Numbered from the stretch's first letter, positions 1-7,818 are shown. The stretch is 64,000 bases of DNA from Atopobium sp. (GCA_022732885.1 JAIJTS010000004.1:30486-94485), one strand, 5' to 3'. Numbers and translations are program-made. Notes: generated by a model not told the origin, from the sequence alone.

Positions 1-87
1 TACTCAGGACTTACCGGTGATAAGTTCAATACGAGCTATGCCCGTGAGGTCACGGTGACAGGTGAGGCTGGCCTTGTTGAAGCCTAG
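1..87 (+). other. Possible 3' end of a plus-strand gene cut by the left edge
   Basis: Reading frame 1 is open from the first base to a TAG at 85-87 and gives 28 codons with a polar, beta-strand-like composition (for example the stretch TSYAREVTVTGEAG). The same frame continues after the stop for another 20 or so protein-like codons before a TGA, which could mean a decayed gene. It overlaps a minus-strand ORF, so at most one of the two is likely real. I do not recognise the family, and 28 residues are too few to assign one. Confidence 0.2.
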
Positions 88-267
88 ACCTGGGTCAATG
101 CAGATGCGATTCTTGAAGGCAGCATTCGCAATAACGCTGGCTTTGTCTGATCTGACTGCGTAGTTATGGATATAAATAACGACCACACAGAAGACAAGCA
201 TGCCTGGATTGACCCAAAAAGGCTTGCTCAGCTCATGAGTGAGGTTGAGTTTGAACCGCTTCCCCAT
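4..267 (-). CDS. Small hypothetical protein with one predicted membrane segment
   Basis: The 87-residue ORF starts with a basic stretch (MGKRFKLN) followed by one hydrophobic segment at about residues 20-36 and a polar tail, so it would be a single-pass membrane peptide if expressed. It lies downstream of the XRE regulator on the same strand. Against it: the start codon is inside one arm of a long inverted repeat, there is no clear Shine-Dalgarno site, and a plausible plus-strand frame overlaps its 3' third. I do not recognise the family. It could be a spurious ORF. Confidence 0.25.
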   Translation of the reverse strand: MGKRFKLNLTHELSKPFWVNPGMLVFCVVVIYIHNYAVRSDKASVIANAAFKNRICIDPGLGFNKASLTCHRDLTGIARIELITGKS

Positions 268-298
268 TTCTTATGTCCAAGAAATGGGGAGGCGGTTC
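253..298. repeat. Long inverted repeat with 20-base arms and a 6-base loop
   Basis: Bases 253-272 (GAACCGCTTCCCCATTTCTT) are the reverse complement of 279-298 apart from one position, which is a G-U pair in one orientation. The loop is ATGTCC. There is no U-tract on either side, so it is not a convincing intrinsic terminator. It could be the end of a small mobile remnant, a transcript-stabilising hairpin or an operator-like element for the nearby XRE gene. The function is unknown. Confidence 0.6.
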
Positions 299-355
299 AT
301 AAAAGATGTGTCTCTTTTAAAAAGCATTTCTTTCACAGGATTCTTGCATTAAAAG

Positions 356-583
356 CTATCGATACATACGCAACGCTTCAATGAGTTCAAAAGCATCAAT
401 ATCTAAGGCTTCAGCAAAAGAGAAAACTTCTCCAAGCTTAACGCCACGCTCGCCTGATTCAACCTTTGATACAAATGCTTGATCTCCAGCAAGGCGCTCA
501 GCAACCGCCTCTTGAGTAAGACGTTGCTTCTTTCGCAAATCGCGAAGGCACTGGCCCACTAATCTGTTAGATATCTGCTCCAT
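356..583 (-). CDS. XRE/Cro-family helix-turn-helix transcriptional regulator
   Basis: The 75-residue protein is almost entirely one Cro/C1-type helix-turn-helix. It has the usual layout: LRKKQRLTQEAVAERLAG (helices 1-2), then the recognition-helix region DQAFVSKVESGERGV, then FSFAEALDIDAFEL. Proteins this short usually bind DNA as dimers and act as phage-type, toxin-antitoxin or restriction-controller repressors, but no such partner is obvious next to it. The Shine-Dalgarno site upstream of the ATG is weak, so the exact start is uncertain. The target is unknown; the long inverted repeat about 60 bp beyond its 3' end is one thing it might bind. Confidence 0.85.
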   Translation of the reverse strand: MEQISNRLVGQCLRDLRKKQRLTQEAVAERLAGDQAFVSKVESGERGVKLGEVFSFAEALDIDAFELIEALRMYR

Positions 584-633
584 AAGTGCAGGTTAAAACT
601 ATCAACTCAAATATGCCAAAATCGCATATTTTC

Positions 634-672
634 TAAAAAAGAAATTCTCCCCGACTTATTTGCGGGGAGAAT
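634..672 (-). terminator. Rho-independent terminator after the DUF2207 gene
   Basis: The arms ATTCTCCCC (644-652) and GGGGAGAAT (664-672) are perfectly complementary with an 11-base loop. Read on the minus strand, the hairpin is followed by a T-rich tract at 634-643. It lies about 50 bp past the stop codon of the DUF2207 gene and probably ends the transcript that includes the Tad locus or its last gene. Confidence 0.8.
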
Positions 673-723
673 TAAATTCTTTAAAAGTTGCTTCTTGTGG
701 TGTTTATTGAAACGTTTATGGCG

Positions 724-2706
724 TTAGAAACCGCCGCCTCCGCCGCCTCCGCCGAAGCCACCGCCGCCTCCGCCGGAGAAACCACCGCCAAATCCGCCTC
801 CAGAACTTGCACTGGAGGAAGCAAGTGCTGCAGTAGAGACAGAATGAGCTGCTGTAACACTCTTAGTTACGCTATCAATTGCATTAGCATGCATACCATT
901 TCCATAGTAATACCAGCTATAAACAGGCATAAACATAGGATCGTTGAACAACTCTGGCATCGCAACCTTCAACTGATCAATAACCTTATCTGCAACACCC
1001 AGCGCGACTGCCATAACCAAAAGTCTATTCCAAAGAATAACATCGGTAGGAATAGCTTCATGCAAGTTAGTGAACTCAGTAAGCCACTTTCTTAGTGCTC
1101 GGGTCTTAGCAAGAGTCTCAACGCCCTCTCTGTTCATTAAATCAAAAGAGCCAATACCTATAAGCGCAATAAAACCAGCAATGACAAGAATGAACAGATG
1201 GAATAGTAAATTACTAAATGAGACATCTGCCATAACACCCATAATAAAAGCAGCAGCAAAAACAAGGACATCAACTGCAATTAGGGCAGCAAGAATTCCC
1301 TTACCATGGAACGGAATCTTGTCTGTGCCAAACTTAGCAGCATAACTAAGCTTGATAGGACTCTCCCATGACTCATATGCCTTATTAAAGTCTTCTGGAT
1401 GCGATGAGGCGTATTTGCCAATTTGTTTCATGGTAACAGTAGTATTTACCGCTCCAGATTCTCCGGCTTTATCAAAGATTAACTCCATAGCCATGCTATC
1501 AATCTTATTTGACAAAGAGCTGCCCGGATAGAAGGAGGGCTGATTCTCTGCAAGATCTTGAACCTTTGTAAGGCAATAATCAGACTTCTCCATACCAAGG
1601 AAGTTTGTATTAACCGTCTTGTTCAAGCTGATGTATTTTGCGTCAGAAAGGTGCATAAGGGTTGCCGTTAGAGCATCTCCCTTAATTAGTTCTCCGTTAT
1701 AAAGCATAGAGAGAACCGCTGGATGATCATCAGATGGAACATCTCTATAGTAAAGATCGTTAAACTGAGGAGTCATAACCTTTTTATATTTAATGCGTAG
1801 CAGGATTGCTGCAACAATGGTGATGGCTGCAAATACTAGTGGCGCATAAAGTATGAGAGCTACCTGAATTTTAGCAATCTCACGTTTGTGATTTGCCTCA
1901 TCGGCCCATGCTTGTTCCTCAGACAAAATACTGCTCAATTTATTCTGCTGAATAGGAGCTAACCCAGAAACCCAATCAGTTGGAAACGTTATACGAGCTT
2001 CCGCGAACTCATCAGTTCCTACACCAGGAACTTTATAAACAACTGCACTATTGGTAATTTCTACGTTTGCGTCCAGCGGACCATGTCCCCAGGCACGAAC
2101 AGTATCTCCAGCCACAATAGACTGACCTGCAGGAACAGGAAGATGAATAGTAGCTGTTACATCTTGAGACTCTGAATCCCAGCCATCAGATACAAACTTC
2201 CAATACAACTCCGCAGTATCAGACCAGCTTGTTACAACATTAGTAATGTCATATTCAATAGTTATACGCGCAGGTTCATCATCATGTGCTGAATAGATCT
2301 TCAAATTCAACATATCGCTTGACTGAGAGGAAACATAATACTCATCTGAGTTGGCACTATTTCCATTTGAGTCTTTGCTGTAAAGCTGACGCGTTCCTTG
2401 ACTATCTTGAACAGTAACTGAAGTAATATTTACTTTAACGTCCTGTCCATTGTATTTATTCTTTCCAACCGGAAGATTCCAATAAACTCCGTGGTAACTT
2501 CCTTTGAAATAAAATGTGCGAGTTTCTACAACATGCATCGTTCCGTCTTTTTGAACTGTTGCATCAATATCTACTTTATTAATTGAAAGGTCACGTGCAA
2601 ACGTCTTAGTTGGCGCAATTAAAAACGCAACAGCTAAGAGCATTATGCAAAGCGCAATCCTCACAAACTGGCTCTTTTTAGAAGAGCGAAGCGAGACTTT
2701 ATACAT
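724..2706 (-). CDS. DUF2207-family predicted membrane protein with Gly-rich tail
   Basis: The protein has 660 residues. A cleavable signal sequence or signal anchor lies at about residues 15-37 (ending TKTFA). A long extracytoplasmic beta-rich domain follows at about 40-270 (RDLSINKVDIDATVQKDGTM and the YHGVYWNLP motif typical of DUF2207). Then come membrane helices at about 283-303 and a pair near 470-515, with cytoplasmic parts between and after them. The last 30 residues are almost pure Gly/Phe (GGGFGGGFSGGGGGGF), also typical of the family. The biochemical role of DUF2207 is not known. A strong Shine-Dalgarno site (AAAGGAG) precedes the ATG. It follows the last gene of the Tad operon by 55 bp on the same strand, so it may be co-transcribed. 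Confidence 0.9.
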   Translation of the reverse strand: MYKVSLRSSKKSQFVRIALCIMLLAVAFLIAPTKTFARDLSINKVDIDATVQKDGTMHVVETRTFYFKGSYHGVYWNLPVGKNKYNGQDVKVNITSVTVQDSQGTRQLYSKDSNGNSANSDEYYVSSQSSDMLNLKIYSAHDDEPARITIEYDITNVVTSWSDTAELYWKFVSDGWDSESQDVTATIHLPVPAGQSIVAGDTVRAWGHGPLDANVEITNSAVVYKVPGVGTDEFAEARITFPTDWVSGLAPIQQNKLSSILSEEQAWADEANHKREIAKIQVALILYAPLVFAAITIVAAILLRIKYKKVMTPQFNDLYYRDVPSDDHPAVLSMLYNGELIKGDALTATLMHLSDAKYISLNKTVNTNFLGMEKSDYCLTKVQDLAENQPSFYPGSSLSNKIDSMAMELIFDKAGESGAVNTTVTMKQIGKYASSHPEDFNKAYESWESPIKLSYAAKFGTDKIPFHGKGILAALIAVDVLVFAAAFIMGVMADVSFSNLLFHLFILVIAGFIALIGIGSFDLMNREGVETLAKTRALRKWLTEFTNLHEAIPTDVILWNRLLVMAVALGVADKVIDQLKVAMPELFNDPMFMPVYSWYYYGNGMHANAIDSVTKSVTAAHSVSTAALASSSASSGGGFGGGFSGGGGGGFGGGGGGGGF

Positions 2707-2761
2707 GGAAACTCCTTTATGTTACTTTCGCAACTCTTTTCAAAAGGATACCACGTACTGT

Positions 2762-3034
2762 TTAATCTGCTGGTGAATATGAGTTATCCAGTTCAAACAA
2801 AGCGGGCGGCAGACCTTTATCCCATTCCTCTCCTACTTCCTCAGAAAGCAAATATTCATCAGTTTCTATAAAAGGAAGGTTAGCAATCCTTTTATTTCTT
2901 GACGTTTCGAGATTGCATACAAGCGAGCTTGGTCCGCTGAAGTCTAGAAGGCATCCGTAACAAATTCTCATGTCCTGAAACAACTTTTCTCCGCATCTGG
3001 GGCAAATTTTTACGGAATAGTTTTCTATAGCCAT
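2762..3034 (-). CDS. Small zinc-ribbon protein at the end of the Tad operon
   Basis: The protein has 90 residues if it starts at the ATG at 3034, which has an AAGGAG site six bases upstream; a longer reading to 3055 lacks such a site. Residues 10-29 hold a clear zinc ribbon, CPRCGEKL followed by CYGCLLDF (two CxxC knuckles). The rest is acidic and ends PALFELDNSY. It overlaps the upstream DUF192 gene by 143 bases in another frame. I do not recognise a named family. Its position suggests a small regulatory or assembly factor for the Tad pilus, but that is only inferred from context. Confidence 0.7.
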   Translation of the reverse strand: MAIENYSVKICPRCGEKLFQDMRICYGCLLDFSGPSSLVCNLETSRNKRIANLPFIETDEYLLSEEVGEEWDKGLPPALFELDNSYSPAD

Positions 3035-3413
3035 AGCGACTCCTTCTCTCAACATTGCTTTCCTTGATATTTATTTCTTGAATTAATACTGTCTGACCAA
3101 CTTCAAACCATGGAAAATCATCAACTGATGGTCTTTCAAATGTACAATAAGCACCTGCACAGCTATGAATTTGTTTAGGCTGTACTCGTCTACGAATTTT
3201 TAAAATTTCTCCGTGATCGTCTGCAAATGCAATATCAATCGGATACGTCATTCCAAAAGTATGAACTGAAGAGCACTTTAGAAGTAAGACCGGAGGGGCT
3301 GTTATCTCGGTACCCAAAAGACCGACGAACTTTTCGAAGCCCCCTTGTAACAATTCAAAAATTTGCTCAGAATTAGGGACTTCTTCTATCGAAACCTGTA
3401 CGTTCATTTTCAA
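2892..3413 (-). CDS. DUF192-domain protein in the Tad locus
   Basis: The protein has 173 residues. The DUF192 fold covers about residues 25-125, with the hallmark HTFGMTYPIDIAF, then ILKIRRRV and a central CAGAY stretch. DUF192 proteins are small beta-rich domains without a settled function; they recur near Tad/Flp loci of actinobacteria. The start ATG overlaps the stop of the preceding TadE-like gene (3410-3413), which suggests translational coupling. The last 45 or so residues (after IQEINIKE) are basic, do not resemble the family, and are read through the start and zinc ribbon of the next gene in another frame. That may mean a natural overlap or a frameshift that removed an earlier stop. 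Confidence 0.75.
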   Translation of the reverse strand: MKMNVQVSIEEVPNSEQIFELLQGGFEKFVGLLGTEITAPPVLLLKCSSVHTFGMTYPIDIAFADDHGEILKIRRRVQPKQIHSCAGAYCTFERPSVDDFPWFEVGQTVLIQEINIKESNVERRSRYGYRKLFRKNLPQMRRKVVSGHENLLRMPSRLQRTKLACMQSRNVKK

Positions 3414-3868
3414 ATCACAACTCCTGACTTATAGGGGCTAACAACAATTGAAGTTGTATGAGTAAGACTTAAAGGAGACTCTAGTGAGACTAAAGGAAGG
3501 CGTAGAGTATGTGGCCAAGGTTTGTACTTTAGAGTTACTTGGTATTTAGGAAAAACAGAGACCATATTCCCGATTCCCTCCTTTTCACCTTCCATTGAGA
3601 CAACAATGTCGCAACTGTCATCGCATTTAAGAACAGTTTTTATTTTTTGAGCTAAGTCTTCTAGCGCAACTTCATTTGCAGAGTGACTGGGAGAAATTCC
3701 ATGAGCAATAATTTGATCTGCCGCAACACGATCAAACTTTGAGCACGTATCCGCAAACTTAAATAAATTGATTGCAATTAAAGCAACCACTAGTACAACT
3801 GGAAGCACCAAAGCTGTTTCAACAAACATTTGACCTTTTTGGCAACAAAGAAACTTCATTATTCTCAT
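3410..3868 (-). CDS. TadE-like pseudopilin
   Basis: The protein has 152 residues. Near the N terminus it has the type IV-like prepilin signal KGQMFVETALVLPVVL: a Gly cleavage site, Glu at about +5, then a hydrophobic helix. The rest is an extracytoplasmic domain with a CDDSC pair near residue 84. Such TadE-like minor pseudopilins are processed by a prepilin peptidase and help assemble the Flp pilus. The gene overlaps both neighbours by four bases, a sign of translational coupling within the Tad operon. It is the third TadE-like protein of this locus. Confidence 0.8.
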   Translation of the reverse strand: MRIMKFLCCQKGQMFVETALVLPVVLVVALIAINLFKFADTCSKFDRVAADQIIAHGISPSHSANEVALEDLAQKIKTVLKCDDSCDIVVSMEGEKEGIGNMVSVFPKYQVTLKYKPWPHTLRLPLVSLESPLSLTHTTSIVVSPYKSGVVI

Positions 3869-5922
3869 ACGTCACCAAAAACTCTTTTAACATCAATTTC
3901 TAAAGGAATCTCAATATCAAGAACAGGAGCGCTCAATTTTGCAATCGTTATTTTGTCAGGGAGATACTGCAGAGAAAACGCCCCAAGTGCACGTGCTAAA
4001 GCAACTGGATCTGATGTATTAGGTATTTTCTGAACTAGCTCACGGACTGTTGATTCCTTTTCGAAACCAGCTTGTTTCAAAATACTTTCTGTATTAACAA
4101 GAACAGGTTTCATTTGTCTTAAATCACTTGGCTCTAATCCTGCATCAACAACAATTTGTTTTAAGACACTCTGTAGTTTAGCGCCAACGCTTCCACCTGT
4201 TACTCCATCAACGTTATCAAGAAATTCTGTTAGTTTAGAAGACCAAGAGGTTGCATTGTCTCCATATGAAATTAAGAGAGTTCCCCACAAACTCATTGCT
4301 TTATCTAAAACCTGTCCAATAAGTCCTCCCCTCCTTTCAATCTGATTAAAGAAACTTGAAAGAACGTTGTTCGTAGATGAACTGTCTGGCGCTAGCACTG
4401 CTCCAGATATTGCGTATCCTTCAGAAAGAAAAGTTGCTTGCTCGAGTGTTCCCAGACTTCCTTGAAATTCTGGAGATGAGCCGCCTCTTCTCACAAATGA
4501 AATACAACCCCAAGCTCCTGGTGGACATAATTTAGGTCTAGCAACCTTCAGAGCATCAAGTGCTTTTTGGAATAAACCTGTTGATTTGTCCGCAGCTTCA
4601 GACAGCCTCTTTTGCAAATCTTTTATTTGCTGACGCGACGATTCATAAACTTCAGACTCTTCAACCACAATTTTCCAGTAGTGCTCAAATCCGTTATCAA
4701 TATTTGTTGAAGCAGAAGCTACCCTTCCTACATCGCCACTTGTAAAATGACAAAATTGACATTCATGGACTACTCCAGAATCTAAATCTTGCAACGATGC
4801 AAATCCCGCACTTTCTCCAATTGCACCTGGACAAGAACTGTGAGCATGAATGGTTTTCTCGCCATTTTCATAGGTACAAGGCCAGATAGGCTTTAGGTAT
4901 AAATCTGTTTTCTTTGTCTCCTCTAAATTATGTGGCAATCGAGGCAAGTCCATTTCAACCCCACCATCAACTGTTTCTTTATAAAACCCTTTAGAAAGTT
5001 CTTGATACGCAAAGTTGTAAAAAGCTTTTCGAATAGCAGAATCACGTATTTCTTCTGCTGTGTTTCCTTTTACAATTTCTTGATCATATCGTGCTCTGTA
5101 ATATGCTCTGGCTCTTTTTAGAGCAATACCAAACGTCCAAGAAGTTGGTGAGGAGATAAATGGGTTTATATCTTCAGAAAGACCAGCAAGGTGCTCTGCT
5201 CTTTCACGCATAGAGTAAGGGCTTCCGCCACAATCTGCCTCCCATGCCCTTTTCTTAGACGATTCTGCTTTACTCTGTAATTCTTCAATGTCTTTTGATA
5301 TCTGTTGTAATTGCTCACTTTGTGCTTTTAATTCATCTGATGGGACATCGTTATTTAAATGACCAAAATTAGATTGTGATTGAGCGGGAAATAAAAGCGC
5401 AGATCCTATAAAGTTTCCAGCCTCACTAGAGTTTCTTTGAATACAAGAACTTGCCGCCATCGCCGCAAAAACTGGAAGCATTTTTTCGGTTGTTTCTAAC
5501 CCTTCGCTGGCTGATGAGGCAAAATTTTTACGCACTTCAAGTGTCTTAAAACCCGCATCGCATAATTTAGAACCCGCCGAGGCTAAGCCCGGCACACACG
5601 AAGCCACCAGTCCAGCACCAACACATAACAACCCTGATAAACCAAGGCTCAAAATGCTTGCATCAACTACTTGAGCAATAGCCGTATATTTAGCTACAAC
5701 ATTTTCTCCTGCCATGGAAGCAGCATCTGCTATTGACTGGGTTTTGTATGCCCTCGATGAGATCCAGGCAACTGACACCAATGCAAATACAAGCGCTAAA
5801 CACACCAGAAGGGCATTTGCAAAAGCAATTGAAGTAATTCCTCCCGTATCATCTATAAACATGGAAAGTCCAAGCCTTATCCTCTTTTGCTCACGCTTTC
5901 CAAAAGCCAATCCAACCCTCAT
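3865..5922 (-). CDS. Large TadG-like pilus protein with a Cys/His cluster
   Basis: The protein has 685 residues from the ATG at 5922, which has a GAGGG site about seven bases upstream; a TTG at 5934 is less likely. One N-terminal membrane helix (about residues 35-55) follows a DDTGG motif, as in TadG-type proteins. It is followed by SIADAASMAGENVVA, typical of the TadE/TadG helix extension. The long extracytoplasmic part contains a coiled coil (about 195-230). It also has an unusual Cys/His cluster: IHAHSSCPGA near 358-367 and ECQFCH near 387-392, followed by GDVGRVASAS. The cluster looks like a metal or structural zinc site. TadG proteins are minor pilus or surface components; the exact role is not known. 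Confidence 0.75.
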   Translation of the reverse strand: MRVGLAFGKREQKRIRLGLSMFIDDTGGITSIAFANALLVCLALVFALVSVAWISSRAYKTQSIADAASMAGENVVAKYTAIAQVVDASILSLGLSGLLCVGAGLVASCVPGLASAGSKLCDAGFKTLEVRKNFASSASEGLETTEKMLPVFAAMAASSCIQRNSSEAGNFIGSALLFPAQSQSNFGHLNNDVPSDELKAQSEQLQQISKDIEELQSKAESSKKRAWEADCGGSPYSMRERAEHLAGLSEDINPFISSPTSWTFGIALKRARAYYRARYDQEIVKGNTAEEIRDSAIRKAFYNFAYQELSKGFYKETVDGGVEMDLPRLPHNLEETKKTDLYLKPIWPCTYENGEKTIHAHSSCPGAIGESAGFASLQDLDSGVVHECQFCHFTSGDVGRVASASTNIDNGFEHYWKIVVEESEVYESSRQQIKDLQKRLSEAADKSTGLFQKALDALKVARPKLCPPGAWGCISFVRRGGSSPEFQGSLGTLEQATFLSEGYAISGAVLAPDSSSTNNVLSSFFNQIERRGGLIGQVLDKAMSLWGTLLISYGDNATSWSSKLTEFLDNVDGVTGGSVGAKLQSVLKQIVVDAGLEPSDLRQMKPVLVNTESILKQAGFEKESTVRELVQKIPNTSDPVALARALGAFSLQYLPDKITIAKLSAPVLDIEIPLEIDVKRVFGDV

Positions 5923-6361
5923 AAGAACCCTCAATCCAATCTGGATATGTGCCAGCAGACAAGCTGGATTTCAAAACAATCCCTTGGTCATCCGTCTGTC
6001 CTACAAGAAATAAACACCAGCCTATTGGTGGCATCGATGCCACATGACCCGTAATTTCAATCGAAACATCGTTTTCTTTTTTATCAATGGAGATATTCCA
6101 ATCCTCGTCTCCACCCCTATGAAATAGAGGTACCTCTGGTATAGCCTTAAGTCTGCGTTTGATATAAGACTCAATTAGCTCAGTATCAGAAGACGTTGTT
6201 GCTACTCTTAATCCCTCTGCGCAGGCCCCATCCATAACCGTCTTTGTATAGAGAAGACAAACAGGTTCTATGAGCAATGCAATAACCATCAAAAGAACTG
6301 GAAATAGCAAAGCCGCTTCCACTGAAGCTTGACCGGTATTCTGTTTAAACTGAGAGAACAT
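5891..6361 (-). CDS. TadE-family pseudopilin
   Basis: The 156-residue protein opens with the prepilin-type signal NTGQASVEAALLFPVLL and a hydrophobic helix to about residue 36, followed by an extracytoplasmic domain. That is the layout of TadE, a pseudopilin processed by the Tad prepilin peptidase and needed for Flp pilus biogenesis. It overlaps the preceding pseudopilin gene by 17 bases and the next gene by 32. There is no strong Shine-Dalgarno site, so it is probably translated by coupling. Confidence 0.85.
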   Translation of the reverse strand: MFSQFKQNTGQASVEAALLFPVLLMVIALLIEPVCLLYTKTVMDGACAEGLRVATTSSDTELIESYIKRRLKAIPEVPLFHRGGDEDWNISIDKKENDVSIEITGHVASMPPIGWCLFLVGQTDDQGIVLKSSLSAGTYPDWIEGSYEGWIGFWKA

Positions 6362-6593
6362 CTTTAGCTAAATCTAAAAAAGAGCCGTTCATTGTATGAG
6401 AAGCAGCTTGAGTGGCTAATTGAACAATTGCTCCATTTTGCACAAAATGATATATCGCACCAAGAGAGATGATGATAATCAAACATGAAAATAGCACTAA
6501 CGCATATTCAAGCGTAGCTTGTCCTTGTGTATTCTTTACACCTACTTTGACTGCTCTAACAAATTTTTTACATCTTGAGTAGTTATGTGACAC
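6345..6593 (-). CDS. Short TadE/Flp-like pseudopilin
   Basis: The protein has 82 residues. After a basic leader comes TQGQATLEYALVLFSCLIII, a near-textbook Flp/TadE cleavage and assembly motif (Gly, then Glu-Tyr at +5/+6, then a hydrophobic helix). The tail is short and polar. The start is a GTG at 6593 with a strong AAGGAGGG site at correct spacing. It lies inside the 3' end of the upstream gene (52-base overlap), and no other start codon exists in frame near the motif. It is likely a minor pilin of the Tad system. Confidence 0.8.
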   Translation of the reverse strand: MSHNYSRCKKFVRAVKVGVKNTQGQATLEYALVLFSCLIIIISLGAIYHFVQNGAIVQLATQAASHTMNGSFLDLAKDVLSV

Positions 6594-7006
6594 GTTGAAA
6601 CCCTCCTTATCTCTCCTTGATCAGAAATGATCACAAGTTCTGACCAATTCCCACCATTAACTAAACAACTCCATACATTTCCAGCTAGATCTATATATCC
6701 GGAATAAACAAGCACACAATCAGATCTTTGTTGATAGCTCTCTAAAACACTTTGAGCTTCATCTTGAATAGTTTCTTTACTATCTCTTTGCACGGAATTC
6801 TGTTTGAATAAATCTTCCGCTGCTGCGCGTAAAATTGGCTGTTCAGCAGATCCTTTTTCTTCTCTAATTTCCTGAGATTGTTCACGGCTCAATTCTATTT
6901 TTGATGAATCGGCCTGTTTTCTTGGTAAAAAAAGAAGCGCTGCAAACAGCAAACAAATAGTGACAACAATAAAAACAGAATACGCCGCAGTTCTTTTTCT
7001 ACTCAT
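6542..7006 (-). CDS. Membrane-anchored hypothetical protein of the Tad locus
   Basis: The protein has 154 residues. One N-terminal membrane helix (about residues 9-28) is followed by a charged linker with many Glu/Gln/Ser residues (30-85) and a small C-terminal domain (about 88-154) with pattern SDCVLVYSGYIDLAGNVWSC. I do not recognise a named family. It begins four bases before the stop of the Flp pilin gene and overlaps the next pseudopilin gene, so it belongs to the pilus operon. It may be a membrane-tethered assembly or scaffold component, by context only. Confidence 0.65.
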   Translation of the reverse strand: MSRKRTAAYSVFIVVTICLLFAALLFLPRKQADSSKIELSREQSQEIREEKGSAEQPILRAAAEDLFKQNSVQRDSKETIQDEAQSVLESYQQRSDCVLVYSGYIDLAGNVWSCLVNGGNWSELVIISDQGEIRRVSTCHITTQDVKNLLEQSK

Positions 7007-7188
7007 AGAGAATTAATTCCAGATGTTATTGCTTCCCAAAGTTCAGAAACTTTACCTTTAAAAGCTATGATTGCAACAATCGCAATGACTACAAGAACAC
7101 CAACTAAGATTGCATACTCTGTAGTTCCTTGACCGGACTCATCTTGTTTTAATTCTCGAAGGTAATCAAAAAACTGATATATAAACAT
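7003..7188 (-). CDS. flp: Flp major pilin
   Basis: The protein has 61 residues, the usual Flp size. A short leader ending DESG is followed by QGTTEYAILVGVLVVIAIVAI, the classic Flp processing motif. Cleavage is expected after Gly, with Glu-Tyr at +5/+6 and a 20-residue hydrophobic assembly helix. The mature part is short (KGKVSELWEAITSGINSL), as for Flp/Fap pilins. It would be the main structural subunit of the pilus built by the neighbouring TadA/B/C machine. Confidence 0.93.
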   Translation of the reverse strand: MFIYQFFDYLRELKQDESGQGTTEYAILVGVLVVIAIVAIIAFKGKVSELWEAITSGINSL

Positions 7189-7206
7189 AAATGACTTTCC
7201 TTTCTC

Positions 7207-7818
7207 CTAAGAAGAAAATGCAGGTCCAAGCAAAGGACCTAAAATTGCAAGTAGCATCGCTGGAACAATAAGTGTTCCTAGAGGGATGAGCATTTTAATA
7301 GGAATCTTCTCAATCTCCGTTTCCAACAATGAGCGTTGCTCATCACGAAGAACTGAAGCTTGTCTATCTAAAATTTCTGCAAGAGGAGTTCCAAATGTAA
7401 GCGCTTCGTTTACAACGGTCGCAAAGCTTTTAAGCGATGGAACCCCTACTCTAGCAGCCATCTGATTTAGGGCTTCTTCACGAGTATTAGCACCAAGTTT
7501 CCAAGTCATATGCGCATTTGAAAGCTCTTTTGATAATTCACCAGATTCTCGCGAACAATACAGATCTAATGCCGAATCAAAAGATAATCCTGACGACAGC
7601 CCAAGAATTAAAATGTCAATCATTTCTGGCATCTCGCGTAAGCATGATTTTCTTGTAAACTCTGACTTTGCTCGGAAGCTCATTCTCTTGTGACTTTTTA
7701 TGCCTCTCATAATTTGCTGATAATAGCGGTGGGCTTCAAAATGATTCAAATTTACAGGCATAACCATGATGAGAATAGCTATGCATAATGCGAACGCTAA
7801 GGAGCAAATTAAATCCAT
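7207..7818 (-). CDS. tadC: TadC, type II secretion F-family inner-membrane platform protein
   Basis: The protein has 203 residues if it starts at the ATG at 7818, which overlaps the stop of tadB (TAATG). A longer reading to 7983 runs back through tadB and is not credible. A membrane helix lies at the N terminus (about residues 4-20). The GspF/TadC domain is recognisable from RKSCLREMPEMIDILILGLSSGLSFDSAL, and a hydrophobic C-terminal helix contains PAMLLAILGP. TadB and TadC form the membrane platform that couples the ATPase TadA to pilin polymerisation. It is at the short end of the family range. Confidence 0.88.
   Translation of the reverse strand: MDLICSLAFALCIAILIMVMPVNLNHFEAHRYYQQIMRGIKSHKRMSFRAKSEFTRKSCLREMPEMIDILILGLSSGLSFDSALDLYCSRESGELSKELSNAHMTWKLGANTREEALNQMAARVGVPSLKSFATVVNEALTFGTPLAEILDRQASVLRDEQRSLLETEIEKIPIKMLIPLGTLIVPAMLLAILGPLLGPAFSS

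Noticed and set aside
724..815. GGN/CCN tandem-like repeat that looks like a microsatellite
   Set aside because: It encodes the Gly-rich tail of the DUF2207 protein, which is typical of that family, so it is coding low complexity.
4740..4760. CxxCH in the TadG-like protein as a c-type heme site
   Set aside because: Only one such motif, a nearby His/Cys pair and no cytochrome maturation context; a zinc or disulfide site is more likely.
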